DNA from: Marchantia polymorpha subsp. ruderalis
Lineage: Eukaryota > Streptophyta > Marchantiopsida > Marchantiales > Marchantiaceae
NCBI GenBank assembly: GCA_037833965.1
Contig: AP031357.1
Location: 13,164,001 to 13,228,000, forward strand
DNA length: 64,000 bases
Reading direction: 5' to 3'
In this document: one piece after another, positions 51,018 to 62,486 of the stretch
Position numbering within the stretch: position 1 is the first letter of the stretch
Layout: each line of letters starts with the position of its first letter
Program-made: the position numbers and the translations under genes
The notes under the pieces: generated by a model
Database searches by the model: none
The model's input: only the letters and a program-made list of their open reading frames with translations
What the model was told of the DNA's origin: nothing

Positions 51018-53451
51018 AGCTGAAACCCCCTACCCTCCCCTCCCTCCCCGCGCCTGGCAAATAGAATTAGGCCTTCCCCGGTTTTATCGACGATTCCAAC
51101 TCCAATCGAGCTCCCCTGACACGGCCCTTTGCACGCAAAGAATGTCCGACTGTTCTAAAAGCATATTTGCGAGCAATCCTGCGGCTTCATATGCCCGCGC
51201 TCTCCGGCCCCGCTCTGCCAAACCTCGAAGGCTCGGAGCCTCGGCCTCGCTGTCCATCGCCATCTCGGAGCACATTCTCGCACCGCCTTTCAGCGGCGAA
51301 TTCGTTCCGTGACATGTCTGCCCTCTCGTCGCGTGGGTCAACGCGAATTCCACGTCGGGTGGCATCGGCAGCTCGTTCGTTCCCTCGAGCGCAGCGCTCA
51401 TCCGTCCACATGTGCACTCGGGGCTTTCCCAACTGCTACCGGTTGCACCATTCCGCCCCATGCCTTGCCAAACGTCGTCGATCTGGCTGCCATCTGGCCG
51501 GCCCCGTGACGTGGCAGAGCTGCAACTTCTCGAGGTTGCAGTCAGCAAATCTTCCATCCGACTTTTGTGCACTTTGGATAGAAATTTCTAGTCGAGAGTT
51601 AAGGTGTTATGAAGGCTGACGCATCCCTGTATTTTGAAACCTTGGCAGTTGATGCTTCCCTAGTCCAGATATATGTTTAAAATATCAGCCATTCTACATA
51701 TTTGTGTGGAATATGTTTTCGCAAAGTTTGCGACACTAACATGGCTCTCTTCCACCAGACTTTGGTCTACCATAATCAGAATTGAATGCAATGTGTGTCC
51801 ACACTATCATGAACAATGTGAGCTATCAATCTTCTTACACCGTGTGGAATCTTAAGTGGATATCTTTTGCGGTCCATTTGAATCACATTCGTGTTGCATA
51901 AAAACTAGTCTTTATTTATTTGTGAGAGATGAAGATGTAGATGAAGCAAAGATGGAATATATTGCTTCTGGAAAAACAATGGATGAAGATGTTTCATAAA
52001 CACTTATGCATGAGAAAGCCAAGGTTCATGAGTTTCCAAACTATTCAAATCAGGAACAAACTCATTAAAGTCAAACATGAATTGATATATTAAAAAGATT
52101 GTATATCATGTTTTACATGGTGAAAAAAATAACAATTACATATATTGCACGGACTTTGGGAGTAATATATCTCTTTTATGATGTGAACATTTATAAGTCA
52201 AATTTTAGCATTGGCTCTTCAGTTTTGTCTGAACACAAACATTTTATAATCGTATAAACATCAGAGAAGGGAATGTAGCTTTGGACATTATGTTTAATTC
52301 GAAGTTATACAAACTCAAGATAAGTGGAAAAAGAAATACAATGATAAAAAAAGAAGACGGATGATAAGATGGATGTCTTGAAGTTTTCGTGGCCTTTGAA
52401 TTCATAAATTTGAACCCTTGAGCGTGTTATCATCATCACAATTAACTATTAACTATTAACGTGTTAATTCACACATATCTTACAAGTAAAACCCACACAC
52501 AACCTAAAGACATATATAGCTCAACTGATATGATGATAGTGTACACTGTAATAAGAATAGGTCAACACGATTCATGTGACCATAGTTTGGAAAGCTCCCA
52601 GACGTGCTCTAAGCTTCTTCTCATGTAATGCAGCAACAATATTAGTACTGCAAACGGCAACCCGACCAGATCTCAGACCTTCTACCATACCACATTGGAT
52701 GTTTCACAAAGTTCATTGTTAAGCCTACAGTATTGCTTCTTGAATTTCTTGGTGCTTATGCGCATCCTTCCTTCCGCACTCACCACTTCACAGACAACGT
52801 CCATAAACTTTTCTCTTACAAAGCCTCGGGTAATGCCACGGTCTTATCGGACATAAGCATTGAAAAACTTAGATATGTTCGGACGTTGAAACATATGTTC
52901 CAAACATATTTCCCTCTCCTTAAGTAGTACAATAGCATGTACTATTTACTTTGGATATGATATCGAGGAGACCTGATAATATGCAACAGGCACCTCATGA
53001 AAGACCCACAAATGGAACAAATCTTCGGTCTTGACACCACCTGCTCAAAACTAAGACGGGGCCATCGGATACCAACTTCTGATTTTCAAGGATTTCGGAA
53101 ATCCGTACATAGAACCCTAACAAAAGGCAGGAGACATATCACAAATAAAAGGTCACAGAAATGCCATATCCTTACTAACCTCGGGCAGAAGCCAAGGCAA
53201 AAACTTGACCGGTGGCATATAGATAGCCACAATATCCGAGTTTAAGATCAAGAAAGCTGACAGCCCACCATACGGCAACGTTACGACTAGCGATTAGCAA
53301 ATAAGGAGCAAAAGATAAGAATATTCAATGAAAGGCAATCATGTAACACTAGAAATTTGTCATTTTGAATTTAAAGAATCTATCTCATACGAGATGTTCT
53401 TTTATTGCTCCATAATCTATGAAGACTCCAGCAGGTTGACATCCTTCAGAT
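51018..53451. other. OAT promoter side, then AT-rich intergenic DNA
   Basis: Bases 51018 to about 51600 are GC- and CpG-rich and probably hold the OAT promoter and 5' UTR. The minus-strand frame 51084-51572 has no motif. From about 51.6 kb to the rhomboid gene the DNA is AT-rich, with short frames only; its right end should include the rhomboid 3' UTR. Confidence 0.5.
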
Positions 53452-54270
53452 CTATACTAAATCGCTCCCTTCAAGTGGCAAAGTATTCTCGTCTGTGGCC
53501 TCTAAGTTGAAAGAAGTATCTAAACCTACTGCTGGCATAATAACGTCAGCAACTGACTCAACATGTAGAAAGGGTATGTCAAATTCAGAGGTTTTCTTCA
53601 AGCTAATGACGAACATTACAACCAACCAACCGAGAAAAGTTATGGCCCAGAAGTCGGTCATACCTTGAAATACATTCCAAGCTATCATATAGCCTACAAG
53701 TATACCTGACAGATGCCCTAGGAAGCTTGCCTGGGGAACAATGATGGACGTGAAAACTAAGGACTCGAAAGGGGCATAGCTAATAGGAAGTGAAAGAAGA
53801 CCAAAGAGTTCCAACTTGGAAGAAGGATGCTTAACGGAAAGAATAGTCATCCATCCAAAAACTACACAAGAGTAACCCACAGCCGTGACCCGTCGGTAAA
53901 AGTCGAACTTGAATCGGTGGATCAGGATGTGATAGAAGCCCAAAACTACTAAACTAGATGCGGTCAACAATACCAGAGTGTAGTGTAAATAATATCTGAT
54001 ACCGAGACCTAATTGCGGAAGGGCCTCAATGACTCCTAAACTCCAGAGAGAGCTCATGTTGAACACCAGATGCAGAAAACTGATGTGAGAAAAAGCAGAT
54101 GTCAGAAGACGCCAGTGTTGTCCTCCTGACACCACTGTTTCATAGCTTAACCCCAAATTCGCGTATCCAAGACCTTTCTTCTGAATGTATAACCATATCA
54201 CCGAGCAGAAGCCTATGATAATACTACTAGCAGGTTTGTCTAAAATGTCGTAAAATAGTAGCCGGCCCAT
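53452..54270 (-). CDS. RBL13: Rhomboid-like intramembrane protease, RBL13 type
   Basis: Single-exon frame of 272 residues. The ATG at 54270 is chosen because [16 protein letters not shown] aligns with the start of Arabidopsis RBL13; the few codons upstream contain no other ATG. Rhomboid features: [18 protein letters not shown] (the HxxxN-type region of helix 2), the catalytic serine in [11 protein letters not shown] (about Ser134) and the catalytic histidine in [13 protein letters not shown] (about His186). Several hydrophobic helices span about 15-235, and the C-terminal tail is acidic. Members of this family cut transmembrane segments inside the bilayer; the substrate and exact compartment of the RBL13 group are not known to me. 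Its start is 254 bp downstream of the MED32 stop on the same strand, leaving little room for a separate promoter. Confidence 0.93.
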   Translation of the reverse strand: MGRLLFYDILDKPASSIIIGFCSVIWLYIQKKGLGYANLGLSYETVVSGGQHWRLLTSAFSHISFLHLVFNMSSLWSLGVIEALPQLGLGIRYYLHYTLVLLTASSLVVLGFYHILIHRFKFDFYRRVTAVGYSCVVFGWMTILSVKHPSSKLELFGLLSLPISYAPFESLVFTSIIVPQASFLGHLSGILVGYMIAWNVFQGMTDFWAITFLGWLVVMFVISLKKTSEFDIPFLHVESVADVIMPAVGLDTSFNLEATDENTLPLEGSDLV

Positions 54271-54524
54271 TGACAGTTTTGTCAAAGAAGACGGGTAGCA
54301 GCAAAACAGTTTATTTCACGACCCAGGAAGTTATCAGTCCGTTTTGCTGGACAGCAACAACTCCTCGCCACCCTCGAACAACTTCAAAGCCACTGCCTCG
54401 GAGACAGGTGATAGGCTCTACGGAACTTTTCTTATGTTCTTTTCTCACTGATTGAAACTGCAGCAGTGAAGCGCCGGATCCTCATTTTGACAGGTGCACT
54501 TCATGAAAAAGCGAGGATAACAAG

Positions 54525-56193
54525 CTAGTGAGACATGTCGTCCGCTGGTCTGCTGTCGATCGATGGTTGGGGTATCGCGGTACTTGAGCTGGGTTGCAAC
54601 TCTAGAACCAGTAAACGAACTGCCTTGCTCATCTGCTCCAACCTGGTAGCACTGAGTGGTGGAATTGCTGACCTATTCGCTCCTTCTTCCGACAGTTTGA
54701 TTAGTTTTTGAGATATGGGGCCAGTTGCTTCGTCCACGATACACTCCGATCCTATCCTCTGCCTCACCGAATCCTGCACATACCCACAACTACAGAGTCA
54801 TAGTCTGAAACTCGCTGTAACCTCAGTATCTCACCTTACTATCGCAAAATTTACCATGTAAAACTGCAATGCTTTGAACTCCGCAACTCATCGATCTTAC
54901 GAAAAACTTCCAATCGCCTAGCGTTTGAGTAACAATACCATCTAAACATTCTCTAGACAAATCAGCAATCTGAGGCACAAAGCTCTCCAATCTTTTCTAT
55001 TTGCAACGTGAAACTCGTTGAATACATACCAATTTGACCCAGTACAATCCAGACAGAGGTCAAAGATAACTGTAGACAGATTACTTAGCAAATTTGGCCT
55101 ACCCGTGGCGTCAAGAAAGGTTCACTACTGTAACTAAAGATGGACCTCCCCGGATTATAAGGGAGGGAGAAAGCACAAACATACGCGAAGTCTCGACCAT
55201 CTTAAAAAAAATGGTAAATGGGATCAGATCCATCAGATCCACAGAGCTGAGTAGTACGGGTAATTTTGTCACATTTTTGGTCTATAAGACCAAAAATGTG
55301 ACAAATTGAGGGAGCACAAAGATGAACCGATTAGAGATATACTTAGTTTCTAGGTCATAAACCCAGTGTCCTCGTGTGCGACTAACTTGGAGCTTGAAGA
55401 ATGAAGAGGTTCAATACAGTACCACAAACTCTTGAGCTTGGTCGCAGGTTGCCTGGAAAAGCTGAAAAGTACTGTAAAAGTGCTCCAAAGCTGCGTCCGT
55501 TCTTGCGGTCCGGCTGATAAAGATCAAACAACAATGTCAAAACCGGCATCCAGATGGTGAGATTTCCGTAAAGAGGAAACGAAGAGATGAAGCATGCACA
55601 GAGAGTCAATATCATTAGAGATTCCACAAACAAACAATAACTAAAGGGTCCGAAAATGGTACAGGGAGCTTACTGAGAATCAGCACTTTCTTTTGCCTCT
55701 AGCACGTCTGAAACTGCCTTCAGCAGTGCCTGGATAGAGAGAAATACAGGATTATTAGACAACATGTAAAATACCAACTCTTTCCAAAATTTAAAGACCT
55801 AGAATTGAAGAGTGCGACCCTCGTTACAGAAATGTCTGCATCATGACGTACATCGCGATTAGGCCAAGTCCATTGTTACAGCAGAGAGAGCACCTCCTAC
55901 CTACAACGAAACACCAACAAGGTGGAGAGTGTAATTCTGGATAGTTATCAATTATGCATGTTTTCAGTCATAAGCTCTGTACATACTTATCACCCTACCA
56001 CAATGTTCCTGTAAGTACAGATACCATGATTGATAACCATACATAACGACAAAAGATAAAAAGATATTATATCTACTACCGAATGAAAGAGAATCAACAC
56101 ATTTAAGCAAAAGAATAAAAATATAGTGAGGAAAGTTGTGAAGAGAGAAAGTACATGGTATGCTCTCTGAAGTCGACTTGCCGAGAGATCCAT
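54525..56193 (-). CDS. MED32: Mediator subunit 32 (MED32)
   Basis: Four exons with matching phases: 56193-56155 (MDLSASRLQRAYH), 55729-55674 (ALLKAVSDVLEAKESADS), 55513-55423 (TDAALEHF...LFQATCDQAQEFV) and 54773-54525 (DSVRQRIGSECIVDEATG, then PPLSATRLEQMSKAVRLLVLEL), total 144 residues. These match plant MED32 along its whole length, including VLESKES, LFRVACDQAEEFV, VKQRIGSECLVDEATG and ISAVRLEQMSKAVRWLVIEL. Mediator links transcription factors to RNA polymerase II in the nucleus; MED32 is one of the subunits described from plants, in the tail module. The reading frame is open upstream of the ATG, but homology starts at MDLS. Intron 3 contains a perfect hairpin. The gene appears intact and slightly shorter than Arabidopsis MED32 (about 155). 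Confidence 0.92.
55265..55305. repeat. Perfect inverted repeat, 19-bp arms, 3-base loop (MED32 intron 3)
   Basis: Bases 55265-55283 (tttgtcacatttttggtct), loop ata, then the exact reverse complement (55287-55305). Intronic; same architecture as the two hairpins in OAT intron 1. Confidence 0.92.
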
Positions 56194-59100
56194 TCTAAGA
56201 AGAAATTTCACCAGGAATTCCAATCCCCTCACTCAATCCCAACATACCCCTGCGCAATTATTCACAACGTAGCCGTTGTCAACGACAGCCCACATAAAGA
56301 TCACGGAAAAAAGATATCATTCACAAATACCAACACCATTTTCTAAGGTGTGTTCCAGCTATGCGAAGTAATTATCAAAATATAAACCTAAGGTGAAGAA
56401 AGCAAAGGTCCAGAGACAAGAGGGCAAACACTGCTACGACCAGCATGAAAAGTTCGGAAGTATAAAATGTAGCTTCTCATACAAAAAATCAAGTTGATAT
56501 TATGTCATAGGTATGCTTCATCAGTGTGTATGATTCGTTTATTGCTAGCAGATAATAAGAATAGAGTGTTAATCGACAACGTCTAAATACGTGTGATTTT
56601 GAAAACACGACATCTTCGAGAGCGTAGAGATGGTGAGCATGTTGCAAACAAACACGTTCTCTCAGAACCAACTGTGCAATACAAAAGGTTAGTGGATGTC
56701 GATTTGCTTCTATCCATGCTTCCGCACTGACGACGTCATCATCTTCAAGAATCTGCTCCTTGCAACCGACGCTTATCCCTCCTTAATTTTGCATACAGCC
56801 CTTAGCCCCGTTCGACTCTTGCTTCTTACATCCAAGTTCAATTTTACTTTCACAAAAACGACTCCAATCTTCAAAGCTCAACGCAAGACTAGCAAAAGAG
56901 CTGACATGAGAGGGCATTGACCTACGGTTGTAGAGTCAAACTATTGACGACATGTATCAGGTAATATGACCCAGGTACAGTACAACTTTCAGTGAGATCA
57001 CTAGGTTTTATGTGAAACATGCACAATGTAGAATTCTACTCACAATCTTAATCCAGCTCCAAAACAAGCAAATATTCTTATATTCCAGGGCAAGGAAAAC
57101 CTAGAGAGACCAACGAGAGAAATCCACTTCTCAATCAAGCATAGAGGAGATTAAATCATAACGAGAACATCATCTTCCAACTATGTGGCACATCTCAGGT
57201 ACCAGCCCGCCACAAGAAAATTCTCTAAGTCGTCCGGCTTCAACAGCGTAAGGAATCCGAACCTCATGTTCAATTCACAGACTCTCCACCTAGTAATTCG
57301 ACTTAATTTTATCTTCGTTGCAGGACTACAGTGGTCACGATTGAAATTCTAAAAATTTTAAACCTCACTTGGAGAATTGTGATGGCGAGATGAGACATCA
57401 GATTGGAGAGAACATCGAAAACTGAGGACGATCGTCAATTTGACTCATTCTCGAGAAACTCTGTTTATAAGCAGTGAAGGAACCGCAAAAACTCTCTGCG
57501 ACGATAGACAGGGACCATTGGTACTTCATGCACATTCTGCGACGGGCAAACAAACAAGAAGCCCTCGTACGCTCCCCAAAGCTAGCTCGGTCCCTCACTT
57601 GCCTCGTTACCTAAAGCATTCGTTCGCGTCCCGGTCGAGTGGCGTGGCGTAGTGCTGATCGCGATCACCCAGATGTTACAAACGAAAGAAGATCGGCCGA
57701 TGGAAGGCAGCAGAAGGATAGGAAAGCGAATCGAAGCTCACCTTCGTTAGTCCTTTCTTCATTCAGAGCGGCCTCCTTCCCACTTCGGCACACAGCGACG
57801 GAGGAGAAGAGGCGAACGACGACGTGGTCAAGTCATATAAAAAGTCCCTAGTTGCACCGCCTCCCTCGCTCGCTCACTTTCGTCCTTCCTCTCTCTCTCT
57901 TTCCTTGTTCGTTTCTTTGTTCCTTTGTTTCTGGCACGCTTGGCAATGCTCGCTCCCTTCGGGCCTTGGGCGATGGACGAGGCGAGCGAGCTCGCTCAAG
58001 CGGGACAATGCAGGATCGCTCGAGAGAGCTCTGACTGTCCGTCGCTGTCATTCGACCGCTTTGGCTTCAAAGAGCTCGTCGCTCGCTTTTCCAATTTCTC
58101 TGCGCATCTGCCACGTGGTCTCTCTACGGTCCGTATGGGCGGCTCCTACGTACGGCCTTTTTCCTACCGTCATATGCCTCCCTCCGGACGTCTGCAGTCT
58201 ATCGACCAACATGTTGTCCAAATCTGCGATTCCATCCGATCTCCCGCTGACAGCATTCATGTATCATGGATTTCTTCATTCCATGGTTCCGATATGCGTC
58301 TGATATATTTCTCAAGGTTAGTAAGGCCCTAGTTACGAGGTTCGTTTCATCGTGTGGCGTCTCCCCACTTTTTGCTATCTACTTGACCCCGTGCCCAGTT
58401 TGCTTATAGAGAAAATCATTTGATGGTGACAAGTTGAAAAGCAATAGTAACAACTAACATCAACCCACTAGAGTGCACTAGGTGCAACACTAGAGTGGAC
58501 TAGCGTGACATTTAACCTACTGATATAGATATTTGATGTCTTTCTCTTGATGAATCAAGGTTCATCTGATTAATATTATATCCAGCACCTGATCAGATCT
58601 CTAAGATGTGATTATTAGATGAAAAGTGGACTCTCATAACTCAATATTTATAAGCTCATTTTGCTCATTCTGACCTCGCAATAACATCATGACGTTTACC
58701 ACATATGTTTTTTGAAGTGTTTATGATATTATCATATTATTATATCGCTCGTGTCATCCTTTTCTATGAATAATTTTGATTTTTTTATAAATGAGATATT
58801 TTTCAATACATGTTGTTTTTCTCAAAGTATCCTCAGATTCCATATACATAATTTTGTATGTATGTATGTTATAACATATACACATACATCTATGGATTTT
58901 ACAAAACATAAAAATGTTAGCATTGGTCATGAGTAATTTGCAGAAGTTATAATTAGAGTTAACTATGAATTCCAACCAACTGGAGAGAGAGAAAAGTAAT
59001 TACGATGATTAAATAATGAAAATATTCTGCCAAACATGCAAAGATATCTACATAAAGCTTTCTGAACACAATGGATAATAATCATTCTTTTGTCTAACCC

Positions 59101-59273
59101 TTGAAATCTTTAATTACATATTAAAATTCTGATTAAGTACTAGTTTTATTTTTTGACAATTTGAAATTTTAGAAATTTCAATATTTTAAATGTCACTTGA
59201 ACAATTCAACACAAAAATGGATTTTTTAAAAAATATTTAGTTAGGTTAATGTCTTGTTATATTCATAGACGGA
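56194..59273. other. MED32 upstream region, then AT-rich DNA
   Basis: From 56.2 to 58.35 kb, GC rises gradually, with a CT-rich tract at about 57885-57905 and CpG-rich sequence at 57.6-58.3 kb. This may hold the MED32 promoter and non-coding first exons. Frames such as 57824-58303 (+) have no motif. After 58.4 kb the sequence is AT-rich, with a short imperfect repeat of actagagtg at about 58469 and 58490. Confidence 0.45.
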
Positions 59274-61345
59274 TAAATGATAAATAAATCAAGCTCGTGA
59301 GACACAAATGATCAAAAGGTTAAAAAACACAATACAAACAATCCAACTCCGAACTAGAAGATAACAAAAAGAAATCCCTAACTAGTGCCTAAAGCACTAG
59401 AAGATAACTAATAAAATTCCTCATAAAACAACCTAAATCATAATTTTTATTCTTAACTATAGCTTTAGCTATAATAAAGAATAAATATTCTCAATAATAA
59501 CTTTATGACCCATTCTAATTCCTATTTATCTAGTACAAGTAACATACATATTCTCTTCATATTCAACTTCTCTTCCATCACATACGTTCATTCGTATCAA
59601 TGTTCAACCAACAACCTTCCTCAATTCTAAGATTATGAGATCATGTTCAATGTTGAGCAATAAGAAGGCGTAAAGATGTAGAGAAGTGTTAAAAGCTTTC
59701 TTGAAATTGAAAGCACAAAACAAAGCTTTTTCATTACTCTTAGATTTCTTCCATAAAACATGCAAAACCAACGTATGGTCTATAATGTTGAATGTAGAAC
59801 AAAAACCAGCTTGGAACCACGTTCTTTTCTGACAAGATTCAGTCCATGTGTTGAACTTTGACTCCATCAATTTGCCAAATAACTTGGCAAAAATACTATC
59901 CATCATGACAAAGCAATAGTTTGTCATCAAAGTCCTTGCTTCTAGATTTGTGATTAAGAACAATCTTCTGTAGAGACCAAGTTGAAAGAAAATCATGGAT
60001 AGGAGCATTTTCTAACACTTTGGTGAGGATAGATCCAATAGCATCTCCTCTCCACTTGAGAAGTTCAATAACTATACCCTCCAATACTCACATTTAGCAT
60101 TTGCAAATTTTTTGTGTTGAGTCATCACTTCGATTTCAGAAAATAAGGTAAGTTTACGTTCAAAACGTGGCATTGATGCAAAATTGGAAAAAAAATGAAA
60201 CTCTTTAGCAAAAGAAATCAAAGATTTGGATCAAGAGTAGGTTTGGAAGATCATACTTCCAACTGCCTCAAAAAAATTTGGGATTCTCCAACAGCTACTT
60301 TGTCAAGCACTCTTGATTTTGTCTCAAAAAAGCTTGCTACTTAGACTTCACCAAATCTTTGTAAAATCTTGCCATAATAAGCCCATTGTGAAAATCCAAA
60401 GATTTATAAACTGATCTTGTACTTGCTTGTTTGCAATCAAAATCATACCATTCATTGCAAGGAAGAGCCATAGCTCTCAAGATCTCATGTCTCAAAAAGA
60501 ATTTAAAAGCAAAATTTTTGAGCAACTTGATTAGTTGCAAAGTAGATGTACAACCTCAACCCCTTGGATTGCTTGGTTGATGATTGAGGAGAAGACAATC
60601 ATCAAGCTATTATTACTCTTTTGAATAATAATAGTTTGATTATCACGTAGATAAGTGACAAAATTTGTTGCTTGAGCTTCTTTGACTTTTGTAAGCTACT
60701 TACTCATTGCTTCAACTTGTAGATTTGTAAGATCATGATCTAAATAAAAAATTTGATGAGAATGATCTTGTTAGCTACAGCAGTATAACGTTGAGCTTGA
60801 TCAACAAATTCAAAGATAATGTCACGAGGTTTGGGCTCCTTTGTTTCCAATACAAAAAGCTTGAGCCAAATTCGGATTAGGAACATGGAATGTTTCAGCG
60901 GTAAACTTGGTGACAACACTTTTCACCTTTTCATTCTCAGATTCCGGTAGATCAGAAATCCTCATATTCTTTCTTCGAGCAAATTGATTTGACTTTTCAA
61001 TCTCTTGTTCTTGACTGAAAGAGATATGAGTAGACTTGGTAACTTCAACATAAGACTTCATTTTCACCTCTAGAATTTTGAACATTTTATGCAATCTAGG
61101 AGTAACAAAAGTTCAAGTTTGAGAACTAATCTTCTCTTGAATATTCTCAACACATCTACAAATGTCAAACATCATAGAACAATTATACTTCATCGTCTTC
61201 TCCAAACTTTTGTGTGATACCTTCAAATCCCAAATTTAATTATGTGTAGCAGTCAACGCAACATTTTGTAACTTGCATTTTTGGCGGAGCACTTTCATTT
61301 CTTGCAAAATCGTTTGTAGAAGATTGAGTATATAGTCTTGAAAAA
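59274..61345 (-). mobile_element. Second LINE of the same family, decayed, with ORF1 remnant
   Basis: Its 3' end (complement of taaatgataaataaatcaag at 59274) matches that of the LINE at 39659. RT remnants follow on the minus strand: about 60084-59900 (KWRGDAIGSILTKVLENA) and 60008-59604 (FAKLFGKLMESK...ALFCAFNFKKAFNT), broken by stops and deletions. The YADD region is gone: sequence jumps from the FDT motif to the 3' zinc-knuckle region. Further upstream, 61094-60822 encodes ARRKNMRISDLPESENEKVK, like an L1-type ORF1. Only about 0.7 kb separates this from the RT remnants, so most of the endonuclease is missing. Confidence 0.78.
60822..61094 (-). pseudogene. LINE ORF1 remnant (L1 ORF1p-like)
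   Basis: A 90-codon frame with a charged helical stretch followed by RRKNMRISDLPESEN, resembling the (R)RxNxRIxGLPE motif that opens the RNA-recognition part of L1-type ORF1 proteins. It continues a little beyond, with LAQAFCIG where related proteins have AHRxG. Broken at both ends. Confidence 0.6.
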
Positions 61346-61371
61346 TCATCTTGTACCCAACTTTGGGTACA

Positions 61372-62390
61372 ATATGACTTTGCAAAGTTTACAATCTGTT
61401 GTGACTAAAATTTGCAAGCAAGTGGCACTTATCGATGTTCTTCATGCCATTAAATTTCATCTCCAAATGACACAACAATGCGAATTTATGGTTATCGCAA
61501 CATTGAGTGTGCATAACATAAATTCAAAACTTCAAATTTGAATACTTCTTTAAACCAACTTTGTTATAACTGAAACTTTGCAACTATGTGCGTCTAGCTT
61601 AACTTAACAACCTCACAAAATCCTAGCTCTAGTTGACCCTCCATCTCAAAGTTATCACTACTGCAACTTCCAGTCTCCACAACCAAAATTCAAAACTCCA
61701 AATTTGACAACTTCTTCAAACCATTTCTATTGTGGTTAAAAATTTGCAATTATGTGCATGGAGCCAAATTCAATAATTTCAAAAAATTTCAGCTCTAATT
61801 TACATTCCAACGCGAAGTTATGGTTATCGCAACATTTAGTCTTCACAACAAAAACTCAAAGCTCAAATTTGACAACTTCTTCAATCCGGCTCCATTATGA
61901 TTGAAACTTTGCAAGCATGTGCAACCAACTGCATTGGACAACCCCAAAACATCTTAGCTCTAGTTAAAACTCTAGTGCAAAGTTATGGCTAGGGCAACAT
62001 GCAACCTTCACAACCTAAACTCAAGCTCCAAATTTAACTACTCCTTTGAAACACTTTTGTTGTTGCTAAAACTTTGCAAACATGTGCGCCTAGCCGAATT
62101 TAATAAGCACACGAAATTTCAACTCAAGTTGACACTCAAGCGCGAAGTTATGTTTATAGCGACATCTAGCTTTCACAACTTAACTCAAAGCTCAAAATTT
62201 GACAACTTCTTCAAAATGCATCCATTGTGTGTGAAACTTTCCAAGCATGTGCATGCTTCCAAACTTAACAATCCCACGAGATTTCAACTCCAGTTGACAT
62301 TGCAATCTAAAGTAATGATTATTACAACATCCAACCTTCAAAATCTACATTCAAAGCTCCAAATTTGACAACTTTATCACACTTCATACG
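61372..62390. repeat. Tandem array, unit about 165 bp, about six diverged copies
   Basis: The anchor aaatttgacaacttctt (with variants) recurs near 61534, 61700, 61865, 62030, 62194 and 62361, spacing 164-167 bp. Each unit also has a 'gaaactttgcaagcatgtgc'-like segment, a 'ctctagttgacactcc'-like segment and a 'gcgaagttatggttatcgcaacat'-like segment. Copies are clearly diverged. The 127-codon frame at 61985-62368 is a by-product of a unit length divisible by three. Confidence 0.85.
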
Positions 62391-62486
62391 TTGTGGCATA
62401 ATGGATGACGAGCTTCATTGTTGTGAATGAATGACGAGCTCCATTGTGGCATTCATAGTAGCAGTTGTTTCTATATTTCAGTGTAG

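Noticed and set aside
51084..51572. A 162-codon minus-strand frame upstream of OAT
   Set aside because: Lies in the CpG-rich OAT promoter region, overlaps plus-strand frames of equal length and shows no motif.
54271..54285. Five extra codons at the rhomboid N-terminus
   Set aside because: The upstream start would be TTG; homology and the first ATG both point to 54270.
61985..62368. A 127-codon plus-strand frame
   Set aside because: It lies wholly within the 165-bp tandem array; the repeat length is divisible by three, which keeps the frame open.
61372..62390. CRISPR-like array
   Set aside because: The repeats are 165 bp, contiguous and diverged, with no constant short repeat and unique spacers, in a eukaryotic genome.
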